From IMG/VR virus record IMGVR_UViG_3300031999_000005, positions 1 through 64,000 of that record: 64,000 bases of DNA; one strand, given 5' to 3'. A program made the translations under genes and the position numbers. This stretch comes from a virus. Shown here piece after piece: positions 16,347 to 22,536 of this stretch (position 1 is its first letter; each line of letters begins with the position of its first letter). The notes under the pieces were generated by a model. The model had not been told where the DNA came from and made no database searches. It saw nothing but the letters and a program-made list of their open reading frames with translations.

Positions 16347-16554
16347 CATCCAAATGCGGATGCTGCAAACAGCGGAGATTGCCGAACCCCCGAAGCGGCC
16401 TCACAAGCCCCGCGTTGGATTCGCTCCCCGCATCAACAAGTCTTGCCAGGATGGCCGGCACAGCAGGTGCTTGTCGCTTCATTGTACTTGCGAATGCCAC
16501 ACCCAATGGGCCAGGGCCATCGGGGTCTCAGCCCCCCCATCTTCTCCTTGCTGA
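16252..16554 (+). CDS. Cys/His-rich small protein
   Basis: Overlaps the previous gene in another frame. The C-terminal part SCQDGRHSRCLSLHCTCECH is a typical metal-binding cluster. The start is uncertain: ATG 16252, or ATG 16354 or 16360, which lie inside a palindrome copy. Ends just before a terminator. Moderate confidence that it is translated. Confidence 0.5.
   Translation: MRKRVPVGEPESERGWRWRCGDCLTARVRADNIQMRMLQTAEIAEPPKRPHKPRVGFAPRINKSCQDGRHSRCLSLHCTCECHTQWARAIGVSAPPSSPC
16347..16362. repeat. dispersed palindrome copy 5
   Basis: CATCCAAATGCGGATG: outer CATCC/GGATG arms kept, centre changed to AAATGC. Same variant as the copy at 28984. Overlaps possible start codons of the Cys/His-rich gene. 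Confidence 0.75.
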
Positions 16555-16560
16555 GGCCCC

Positions 16561-16606
16561 CAGGGGCGCGTGTCGCAACCCACGCGCCCCCTGCCTTTAA
16601 AGTTTT
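16561..16606 (+). terminator. intrinsic terminator
   Basis: CAGGGGCGCGTG (16561-16572) pairs with CACGCGCCCCCTG (16581-16593) with a one-base bulge, followed by CCTTTAAAGTTTT. Ends the 15.8-16.5 kb transcript. Confidence 0.75.
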
Positions 16607-16647
16607 ACAAGAAAAGACTTGACATCCATTCTCCCGGTGCGATAGAA
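16601..16647 (+). promoter_or_regulatory. promoter with TTTTACAAG element
   Basis: TTGACA 16619-16624, 17-nt spacer, ATAGAA 16642-16647. GTTTTACAAG lies directly upstream at about 16602-16611. Confidence 0.6.
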
Positions 16648-16653
16648 CAGGGA

Positions 16654-16724
16654 AGCAGAGCAACACAGCCAACCAAACAAAGAAGGCCGCCCAGCCCAAC
16701 GAGTTGAGCGGCCTTTGATTTTTG
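16654..16724 (+). ncRNA. candidate small RNA 2
   Basis: From the predicted start near 16654 to the terminator AAGGCCGC (16683-16690) / GCGGCCTT (16708-16715) with trailing GATTTTT. About 70 nt with no start codon or credible frame. Repeats the promoter-short RNA-terminator layout of the unit at 15550. Confidence 0.5.
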
Positions 16725-16771
16725 TGCGGGCGGTAGACGTGATTTTTATTTCCGTTTTACGTTTTTTCCTC

Positions 16772-16800
16772 TTGACAAGAACTTTTCCATGGTGTAAAAC
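16772..16800 (+). promoter_or_regulatory. promoter between two TTTTAC elements
   Basis: TTGACA 16772-16777, 17-nt spacer, TAAAAC 16795-16800. GTTTTAC upstream (about 16755) and TGTAAAAC over the -10 form an inverted pair flanking the -35. Drives 16856. Confidence 0.6.
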
Positions 16801-16855
16801 AGCAAGACATGCTTTTCTTGGACGACGACCGACGATTAGTGAAAGGAGTGTGCTG

Positions 16856-17620
16856 ATGGCGGATCAAGACTTTTGCCCCTTCGATACTATTGCTCCCTCG
16901 GTTCTCCTTGCCGAAGTGCAGCAGGTTTTCATCCCTCAAGCAGTTCCCCCGCAGGTGGGTACGGAACTCGAAAAAATCGCTCCAACCTGGGCGCAAACGG
17001 CGCTGGCCATGCCAGCGCGGATCACCACCGAAACCGAATACCTGAAGGTCGTGGACCTCGTAAAGCAGGGTCGGCAGTTGGAGCGCGATATCGAAGAACA
17101 TCACGACCCGATCATCAAATCCGCCCACCACACCCACAAGGTGGCGTGTGAACAAAAACAAAAACTACTGGGGCCGGTTGCCAGGGCCGTGCTGTTTCTC
17201 AAAGGCTTGATCGGCACATGGGATGTCGAACAAGAACAGAAGCGCCGGAAAGAGCAGCAGCGATTGCAAGCGGAGGCCGACCGGCTGGCGCTGGAAGATC
17301 GTCAGCGGCAGATTGAGGAAGCGAAGGCTGCTGGCCAGAAGAAAGAGGCCCGCGAACTGGCGAAGGCGCCGGTGATGGTTGTGCCGGTTGCGGCGCCCCC
17401 GCCAGCGGCGAAGGCTGCGGGGGTGTCCGTCTCGCGGCCATGGAAGGCGCGGGTGGTGAACATCAAGGCGCTGTGCCAGGCAATCGGGGAAGGCAAGGTT
17501 CCTGAGCATTACGTCGAGGCGAACTTGTCGGCCCTAAACTCGGAGGCCAAGGCAAAACAGGCACGGCTGGCCATTCCGGGCGTTGAGGCGTACCAAGATG
17601 TCGGTGTGTCAGTGAGGTGA
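16856..17620 (+). CDS. coiled-coil phage protein
   Basis: ATG 16856 with GAAAGGAG 8 nt upstream. 254 residues: ITTETEYLKVVDLVKQGRQLERDIEEHHDPIIKSAHHTHK, a long coiled-coil (EQEQKRRKEQQRLQAEADRL ...), an Ala/Pro linker, and a small C-terminal domain (VSRPWKARVVNIKALCQAI). The arrangement is common in phage early regions near recombination genes. Function not established. Confidence 0.7.
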   Translation: MADQDFCPFDTIAPSVLLAEVQQVFIPQAVPPQVGTELEKIAPTWAQTALAMPARITTETEYLKVVDLVKQGRQLERDIEEHHDPIIKSAHHTHKVACEQKQKLLGPVARAVLFLKGLIGTWDVEQEQKRRKEQQRLQAEADRLALEDRQRQIEEAKAAGQKKEARELAKAPVMVVPVAAPPPAAKAAGVSVSRPWKARVVNIKALCQAIGEGKVPEHYVEANLSALNSEAKAKQARLAIPGVEAYQDVGVSVR

Positions 17621-17652
17621 ATTGTGAAAGTGGGAACGGAGGAAAAGAAACC

Positions 17653-18249
17653 ATGAAGAGATTTATCGGCTATATCATGCTGGTCTTGGTGCCGGTAGTG
17701 GTCTTTTGGTCACTGGACTGCATTGTCAATCGTCACCTGTATGCCCAGACTGTGACGCAAGACCTTATCTCCGGTCGATTCGACGGTATCTGCCCGATCT
17801 GCAAAAAGGGAGCCAAGACATCGACGGTTCAGGTTGGATACAGCACCGGAACGTTGCTGGCCAACATGCCCTACTATGACGAGAAAGGGGTGTTGCGGGG
17901 CACCGAAGACCCCAATACGTACACCACTCACTATCGTTGCAGTCGTGGCCATGAGTTTCTGCAAACCTGCGGAGGCTCGAAGTGCTGGGTAACAATCACC
18001 AAAACGACTGAGGATGCGCCGATTGCTAGGTCTGAGGAAGTGAACATTTCTGGAACGGCCACCATCTCATCTGGAGTGAGCTTCGCATCTACAGGGACAT
18101 TGGGCCATCAGGTATTTTCGTACCGATGCCCTGAACCCGAAAAGTACCAGTTTGAGTGTCTGGTCAAGTTGATGGTCGAACTAGATAATCTAAAAGATTC
18201 CCACGTCAAGCGCGTATTCAAAAAGTACGACGTGCGGGTCGGGAAGTAG
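17653..18249 (+). CDS. membrane-anchored or secreted Cys protein
   Basis: ATG 17653 behind CGGAGGAAAAG. 198 residues with an N-terminal hydrophobic segment (IGYIMLVLVPVVVFWSLDCI), then CPICKKG, YRCSRGHEF, CGGSKCW. The Cys pairs could hold zinc or form disulfides outside the membrane. Not recognised. Confidence 0.65.
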   Translation: MKRFIGYIMLVLVPVVVFWSLDCIVNRHLYAQTVTQDLISGRFDGICPICKKGAKTSTVQVGYSTGTLLANMPYYDEKGVLRGTEDPNTYTTHYRCSRGHEFLQTCGGSKCWVTITKTTEDAPIARSEEVNISGTATISSGVSFASTGTLGHQVFSYRCPEPEKYQFECLVKLMVELDNLKDSHVKRVFKKYDVRVGK

Positions 18250-18267
18250 CGTAAGAAAGGAGACGCA

Positions 18268-18486
18268 ATGGTGAAATACCAAGTGAGATTTCAGGACAAC
18301 GAAAAGGCGGTAATAAAGGAAGTCGAAATCGAGGCCGCCGCCTACCTTGTGGAGAACGGTGACTTGACCTTTTTCTCCACGGTGGAAGGAACCACCTACA
18401 GCAACCGAGTGGCCAGCTTCAGAACGTGGGAATCGGTGTTCGCCAGCACTGTGGTTGTTCGTGGTGAGCCGCGAAAGAGAAAGTAG
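18268..18486 (+). CDS. small hypothetical protein
   Basis: ATG 18268 behind AAAGGAGACGC. 72 residues, beta-rich (KYQVRFQDNEKAVIKEVEIE ... GDLTFFSTV), basic tail. Followed at once by the long hairpin at 18493. Confidence 0.65.
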   Translation: MVKYQVRFQDNEKAVIKEVEIEAAAYLVENGDLTFFSTVEGTTYSNRVASFRTWESVFASTVVVRGEPRKRK

Positions 18487-18492
18487 GTCGGC

Positions 18493-18602
18493 ACCACCAA
18501 GACATCCGGGTGAGGAGCCGCCGTATAGTCACTCGGCTGAAATCGCCTGCGGTCGGCCGGTGGATTCTCCCAGGCGGCTTCTCACTGGAATGTCTTGGTG
18601 GT
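18493..18602 (+). ncRNA. long intergenic hairpin 1
   Basis: A perfect 13-bp outer stem (ACCACCAAGACAT 18493-18505 with ATGTCTTGGTGGT 18590-18602) continues into a second, nearly perfect stem (GGTGAGGAGCCGCC with GGCGGCTTCTCAC), capped by a third (CGGCTGA 18534-18540 with TCGGCCG 18553-18559). No T run follows. It fills the gap between two genes. Likely a folded RNA or DNA hairpin; function unknown. Confidence 0.6.
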
Positions 18603-18632
18603 AGCGGCTAATGACACTGAACGGAGGAACCC

Positions 18633-18860
18633 ATGTGCGATTCTGCTCTTTGCGTCCGTGATCGAGAAAGGGATGCCCTCGTTGAACGCGGTCAGCCGGA
18701 AGAACTGAGGAAACTCATCACAGAATTGCGAAACGATGAGTGCTGCATGGGTGAGGAATTGTCGGTCTATAAGGCCATCATGGATGGTTCCTGGCCGTCG
18801 GCGATGAAGCAATTGACCGAAGCGCTGGAAAGAGCGAAAGCTAAAAATCCGGCGGCGTAG
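18633..18860 (+). CDS. small Cys-containing helical protein
   Basis: ATG 18633 behind AACGGAGG. 75 residues, helical and charged (EELRKLITELRNDECCMGEEL, LTEALERAKAK). Flanked on both sides by long perfect hairpins, which is unusual. Function unknown. Confidence 0.6.
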   Translation: MCDSALCVRDRERDALVERGQPEELRKLITELRNDECCMGEELSVYKAIMDGSWPSAMKQLTEALERAKAKNPAA

Positions 18861-18874
18861 GATAAATGTTCAAA

Positions 18875-18979
18875 AGGCCACTCCGCACGTGGCCGGCTTT
18901 CAGGGCTTGTCTTCCCACCGCCTTCCAAGCAACGGGCAAGCCACGGTGCGCGAATAGCCGGCCACGTGCGGAGTGGCCT
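18875..18979 (+). ncRNA. long intergenic hairpin 2
   Basis: A perfect 24-bp inverted repeat (18875-18898 with 18956-18979; core GGCCACTCCGCACGTGGCC) encloses a 57-nt loop with an inner GGCTTG/CAAGCC stem. It fills the gap between genes at 18860 and 18999. No T run on the plus strand; a short T run follows on the minus strand. Function unknown. Confidence 0.65.
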
Positions 18980-18998
18980 ACAAAAAGGGGGGTGAGGT

Positions 18999-19307
18999 AT
19001 GAAATCACTTTGCGTAAAGTGCAACGTTGAACTCCAAGTGAAAACGAACGATGTGACCGTGATCCGCATGCACACCAATCCGCCGACCCCGTGGCAGGTG
19101 TGGAACGCTGATTTACTGGCCTGCCCGAAGTGTGGCGTGGAGATCGTCACTGGGTTTGGTACAGGGCCGTTTGTCGAGTTGGGCGAGATGAACTTTCCCA
19201 ACGCTTTGGAGCAAGTCCAAAGCCGATTGCACATCCGCAGTTATGAATCTATCGAGGATGCCGACCGGCTGCGGGACAAGCCCCTGGATTTTAACGAGGT
19301 TACATGA
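18999..19307 (+). CDS. zinc ribbon protein
   Basis: ATG 18999 behind GGGGGGTGAGG. 102 residues: CVKCNVEL ... CPKCGVEIVTGFG form a four-Cys zinc ribbon; C-terminal helix with charged residues. Overlaps the next gene as ATGA. Confidence 0.65.
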   Translation: MKSLCVKCNVELQVKTNDVTVIRMHTNPPTPWQVWNADLLACPKCGVEIVTGFGTGPFVELGEMNFPNALEQVQSRLHIRSYESIEDADRLRDKPLDFNEVT

Positions 19308-19534
19308 GCGAATTCTTGTGGTACCTCATTGACTTCTTCCTCGGGTGCTCCCATCCGAGGACAAGCTGGCCGCAATCCCCTCGCGGCGGTGGGCGCATGT
19401 GGGTCTGCTGTTTGGAATGCGGCGCGGAGTTCGACTACGATTGGGACCGCATGAAAATTATTTGGAGACCACGCCGACAGCAATCTGTTGTTTCAACCCT
19501 GCTCGCTTCTGACCTGTGCGGCCCGCCCGAATAG
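19304..19534 (+). CDS. small Cys-rich phage protein
   Basis: ATG 19304 overlaps the previous stop. 76 residues: hydrophobic start (FLWYLIDFFLG), CSHPRTSWPQ, and MWVCCLECGAEFDYDW, a Zn-ribbon pattern I recall from many phage genomes. Its 3' end overlaps a possible convergent gene. Confidence 0.65.
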   Translation: MSEFLWYLIDFFLGCSHPRTSWPQSPRGGGRMWVCCLECGAEFDYDWDRMKIIWRPRRQQSVVSTLLASDLCGPPE

Positions 19535-19748
19535 CGGCCTTCATGTCCTGCTGGCATCCCCAGCAGTGCTCAATCCCACCTTCGTGAATCCCTGATTGAG
19601 AAACGGTGTGCGTCCTGATTCCCCTTTCAATGCGGATTTGACTGGCCTGTTCTTCGGCTGTGCGCTTGGGGAGATTGTGCGCCAGGATCTCAGTGAGGTC
19701 AGTGAGAGGATTGCGCCACAGGAGCATTCGGATCTTCGGAGGCTTCAT
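19458..19748 (-). CDS. doubtful minus-strand protein
   Basis: ATG 19748 (MKPPKIRMLLWRNPL), 96 residues with HCWGCQQ near the C-terminus. No ribosome binding site is visible and it overlaps the convergent plus gene by 77 nt. It could be a real downstream gene of the minus membrane pair. Confidence 0.3.
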   Translation of the reverse strand: MKPPKIRMLLWRNPLTDLTEILAHNLPKRTAEEQASQIRIERGIRTHTVSQSGIHEGGIEHCWGCQQDMKAAIRAGRTGQKRAGLKQQIAVGVVSK

Positions 19749-19833
19749 GCGGGCATGGTAGCACGGAATGAAACATGGGGCGAAGCAGGGAGGTCTTATT
19801 TTACAGGACGGGCGTTTGGTGAAACAAGCGGCC

Positions 19834-20076
19834 TTATCGAGTTTCCTCGGTGCGGTAGAGCCTTTCCAGTTCGGACACCTGATCGGCAGGTGCATCGGGT
19901 ACGATCTGCTGGCCTTTTTTGCGGGACATTTTCTCAATGTCAACCTCAAAGTGGCGATAGTCTCGGTAGTCTATGATCTCTGCTGCAATGCGTGCCAGCA
20001 CGTAGAGGAAGAAGAAATACCCGCAGATATGCAGCAGACCGTGGAAGGCGTGATAGAACCAGTCGAGGTAGATCAT
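19834..20076 (-). CDS. small membrane protein
   Basis: 80 residues with an N-terminal hydrophobic, aromatic segment (HGLLHICGYFFFLYVLARIA) and a charged C-terminal tail. Start overlaps the stop of the upstream 49-residue membrane gene (ATGA), so the two are coupled. Confidence 0.6.
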   Translation of the reverse strand: MIYLDWFYHAFHGLLHICGYFFFLYVLARIAAEIIDYRDYRHFEVDIEKMSRKKGQQIVPDAPADQVSELERLYRTEETR

Positions 20077-20222
20077 GGCCGCACCATCAGGTAGATCAGG
20101 AAGATCGCTGCGGTTGCAACAGACAGCCAGCCGACAGCGTTCTTCAACTTGCGCGCTCGGCGGTCGGTGACCAATCGCCGAAGGAATGGATCAGCCTTCC
20201 AGCCGCCTTGTTGAAACTCCAT
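20073..20222 (-). CDS. 49-residue single-span membrane protein
   Basis: Starts MEFQQGGWKADPFLRRLV and ends with one hydrophobic helix (VGWLSVATAAIFLIYLM). Its start codon lies 7 nt from the predicted right end of the TnpB element, so the element has inserted against the 5' end of this gene and probably replaced its original leader. Confidence 0.55.
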   Translation of the reverse strand: MEFQQGGWKADPFLRRLVTDRRARKLKNAVGWLSVATAAIFLIYLMVRP

Positions 20223-20228
20223 CGGCAC

Positions 20229-20360
20229 GTGACCACTCCGTCGCTTTTAGGCGACGGCTTCTCGGGTTACGCATGAGCTTACTGCCTCTACGTTAGCGCC
20301 CGAAAGCCTGATCCAGGCTCGTTGCAAAATGACCATGGCGGACGCATGATCGCGTCCCAA
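20229..20360 (-). ncRNA. putative TnpB omega-RNA / element right end
   Basis: At the end of tnpB the minus strand has a stable hairpin GCCGTCGC ctaaaa GCGACGG followed by AGTGGTCAC, ending about 20229. This arrangement is the usual right end and guide junction of IS200/IS605 TnpB loci. The guide would be the next bases, starting GTGCCGATGGAGTTTC, the start of the adjacent membrane gene. The 5' boundary is approximate. Confidence 0.5.
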
Positions 20361-21386
20361 AGACAACCCGCAAGAGGGGCAGTGGTGCCAGCGGTCCTTC
20401 AACCGCTTTGGCACATTCGCACCGCACACGCACACTTGGCTCGTTCCCCGTGGGTCCACCTTCACAAAACACCTATCAGCATCCTCCGCTTTATAAGCGA
20501 TTTTGCTCAGGAATTCAGACCAGCCTGCGTCATTCACGGACTTCGCCAGTCGGCTCGCCGCAAGGCCCTTTACGTTCAAATCTTCAACGGCAATCGTGCC
20601 GTACCCGTTCACAATCCGCCGGGAAACTTTGTGGTGGAAATCCGCCCGCTGATTACGCACATGGGCGTGGGCACGCTGGAGCAGCAGCACCGCTTTGCGG
20701 CGACGGTGGCCACCTTTTTTCCGTCGTGCCACGCGGCGCTGCGCCCGCCGCAACTTGGCTTGCGCTTTGCGATAGCACCGGGGATTCTTGATCTCCGTTC
20801 CATCAGAAAGCGTAGCGAAGGCTGTCAACCCCACATCAATTCCAGCAACGTTGCTGTTCGGCTCAAGTGGTTTAGGGTCTCTCTCCACGGTGAAGCACAC
20901 GAACCACCGCCCCGCCTCTCGTTTAATCGTGGTGGTTTTGATTTTACCTTCTACTGGACGATGCAATTTGATTTTGATTTCGCCTGTCCCTTGGACATAT
21001 AGTTTATCAATCTTGAGGAGTTTACAACCATTGCCGTATATCGGGAATGTGATGCTGTCATAGCGACGGCTGGAGCGATAGCGTGGGAACCCTGGCGTCT
21101 GCCCTCTCTTAATACGATGAAAGAAATCCTTAAAAGCTCTGTCCAACCGCCGCAGTACGTTTTGAGCACAATGGTGATTGGCCAGCCGAAGCAATTCCTC
21201 ATCTCGCATGGGCTTCAATTGCCTTGCTTGATCGTAATAGCTGATCGACTTGCGGCAGGTCTTCCAGGCCCCGATGCGCTCTTGAAGCGCGCAGTTGTAA
21301 AGGTCACAGGCTTCGCGGAGTTGTTCCTCCAGGAAAACTCCTTGCGCTTTGGTCGGGTAGAGCCGGTATTTGAATGCCAGCCGCAT
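20247..21386 (-). CDS. tnpB: TnpB RNA-guided nuclease (IS200/IS605 type)
   Basis: 379 residues from ATG 21386 (MRLAFKYRLYPTKAQ). RuvC residues all present: Asp184 in AGIDVGLTAF, Glu268 in IAVEDLNV, Asp346 in LGRDHASAMV. Zinc finger CVCG ... CPSCG (319-339). No TnpA transposase is nearby, so the element is non-autonomous or acts as a homing nuclease. Its start is 1 nt from the stop of a ribbon-helix-helix gene (TGAGATG), indicating coupling. Cleaves DNA guided by the right-end RNA; target-adjacent motif not determined. Confidence 0.93.
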   Translation of the reverse strand: MRLAFKYRLYPTKAQGVFLEEQLREACDLYNCALQERIGAWKTCRKSISYYDQARQLKPMRDEELLRLANHHCAQNVLRRLDRAFKDFFHRIKRGQTPGFPRYRSSRRYDSITFPIYGNGCKLLKIDKLYVQGTGEIKIKLHRPVEGKIKTTTIKREAGRWFVCFTVERDPKPLEPNSNVAGIDVGLTAFATLSDGTEIKNPRCYRKAQAKLRRAQRRVARRKKGGHRRRKAVLLLQRAHAHVRNQRADFHHKVSRRIVNGYGTIAVEDLNVKGLAASRLAKSVNDAGWSEFLSKIAYKAEDADRCFVKVDPRGTSQVCVCGANVPKRLKDRWHHCPSCGLSLGRDHASAMVILQRAWIRLSGANVEAVSSCVTREAVA

Positions 21387-21387
21387 C

Positions 21388-21528
21388 TCACTCGACCTTG
21401 CGCTTTTTTGCCAGATCACGAATCCCTATTTCCAGGGCGGCGGCTTGGCTTATCCCGAGTTTCGACGCCAGCAACTTCAACAGTCGAAGTGCCTCTGGCG
21501 TCAATCGAAAACCGGCTGCATGTTTCAT
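21388..21528 (-). CDS. ribbon-helix-helix partner of TnpB
   Basis: 46 residues: MKHAAGFRLTPEALRLL ... GISQAAALEIGIRDLAK, the beta-strand plus two helices of a CopG/RHH DNA-binding protein. No Shine-Dalgarno site precedes ATG 21528, and the predicted transcription start lies only a few nt upstream, so the mRNA may be leaderless. Probably represses the element's own promoter. Confidence 0.65.
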   Translation of the reverse strand: MKHAAGFRLTPEALRLLKLLASKLGISQAAALEIGIRDLAKKRKVE

Positions 21529-21534
21529 GTAAGC

Positions 21535-21564
21535 AGTGTACGGCTGAACGCAATACAATGTCAA
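21535..21564 (-). promoter_or_regulatory. promoter of RHH-tnpB unit
   Basis: Minus strand: TTGACA (21564-21559), 18-nt spacer, TACACT (21540-21535). The imperfect inverted TGTATTG...CGTACA lies across the spacer and could be the RHH operator. Confidence 0.6.
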
Positions 21565-21611
21565 GAGGAAAAATACAGGGCAACGCACTAATCTGCGCTT
21601 GCCCTTCGGCA

Positions 21612-21627
21612 CATCCAAATTTGGATG
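21612..21627. repeat. dispersed palindrome copy 6
   Basis: Fully symmetric ACATCCAAATTTGGATGT, core 21614-21625, between the sigma-like gene (ends 21629) and the TnpB element. Confidence 0.85.
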
Positions 21628-21628
21628 T

Positions 21629-22264
21629 TTAAGCGAATTCCTCCAGTTGTTTGCTTCTCTGTGGATGGCGGAGGTTGCACATTGCTCTGGCTTCGATCTG
21701 TTTGATTCGTTCTTTTGACACCCCCATCTCAGCGCCGATTTCTTTGAGAGTTTTTTCTTCTCCTTCTAATCCAAATCGTTCCCGTATGACTCGTTGCTGT
21801 CGTGAGTCGAGACTCGACACCACACTATCGAGGGTCGCCTTCAGCCTTTCGTTCTCCCCTCCCTCCATTTCGTAAACTGGCAATAGTTTCATCGCCCGTG
21901 CTTCCTGGAAAGATAAAATGCGCTCGGACTCGACCTCTTTGATTGCTACCTTTGGGAGCCGAAGCTGATATAGGGACTGCGGGAAAATTGTTTCAGGCAA
22001 GGTATTGAAGAAGGTGGCCACCTTTTTCGCGCTCCTTCTGTATTGGTAGTAGCCCTCGCTCGTCTTTTTGGACCTGTCGAACGGGGAGATCCTTAAGCTC
22101 AACAGGCCCATGAGCACGCCGTAACAAACCCCGATGATGCCTGCCGCTGTCCCTACGCCGGTCCATCTTGCCCGGCAGGCGTCCTCTGGACAGGGGAAAT
22201 GCTCCTGGATCAGATTCCAAAGGAGCGCGTTCTTAAACCGCAATTCAAGACGCAAATCCTTCAT
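21629..22264 (-). CDS. sigma-70 region 4-like regulator
   Basis: 211 residues from ATG 22264 behind TAGGAGG. The C-terminal third, LDSRQQRVIRERFGLEGEE ... LKEIGAEMGVSKERIKQIEARAMCNLRHP, is a textbook sigma-70 region 4 (-35 recognition). The N-terminus (MKDLRLELRFKNALLW ...) has no region 2 and recalls a phage family that joins an Xre-like part to region 4. It may therefore be a transcription factor that binds host RNA polymerase rather than a full sigma factor. Confidence 0.8.
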   Translation of the reverse strand: MKDLRLELRFKNALLWNLIQEHFPCPEDACRARWTGVGTAAGIIGVCYGVLMGLLSLRISPFDRSKKTSEGYYQYRRSAKKVATFFNTLPETIFPQSLYQLRLPKVAIKEVESERILSFQEARAMKLLPVYEMEGGENERLKATLDSVVSSLDSRQQRVIRERFGLEGEEKTLKEIGAEMGVSKERIKQIEARAMCNLRHPQRSKQLEEFA

Positions 22265-22273
22265 GCTATCCTC

Positions 22274-22534
22274 CTACCAACCCTCTCCGATGTCCCTGGC
22301 CCGCTCGTCAAGAACGAGGTACGTGCGGATCACGCCTTTCTCATCATACCGCTCCTCCGCGATCATGGGTGCCGGCCGCCGTGGGAGATTGCCGCGAAGT
22401 TGCTGCATAAACCGGCGATGCCGCCAGAGGCGCAGCGCCCTCCGCAGTCGGCAATGCCAGGGGCAGTGCTCAAGGCAGCGCCGACAGATAACGCAGAAGG
22501 CGGCGAACCGGACAGCGCAGATAGGGCACTCCAT
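22274..22534 (-). CDS. Cys-rich small protein
   Basis: ATG 22534 behind GGAGGTTAACC. 86 residues, N-terminal CPIC ... CVICRRCLEHC (zinc-binding pattern), Arg-rich middle, acidic end. Lies between the helicase and the sigma-like gene; possibly a DNA-binding partner. Confidence 0.6.
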   Translation of the reverse strand: MECPICAVRFAAFCVICRRCLEHCPWHCRLRRALRLWRHRRFMQQLRGNLPRRPAPMIAEERYDEKGVIRTYLVLDERARDIGEGW

Positions 22535-22536
22535 GG

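Noticed and set aside
20322-21002. 226-residue plus-strand frame
   Set aside because: Antisense to tnpB, whose catalytic residues are all intact.
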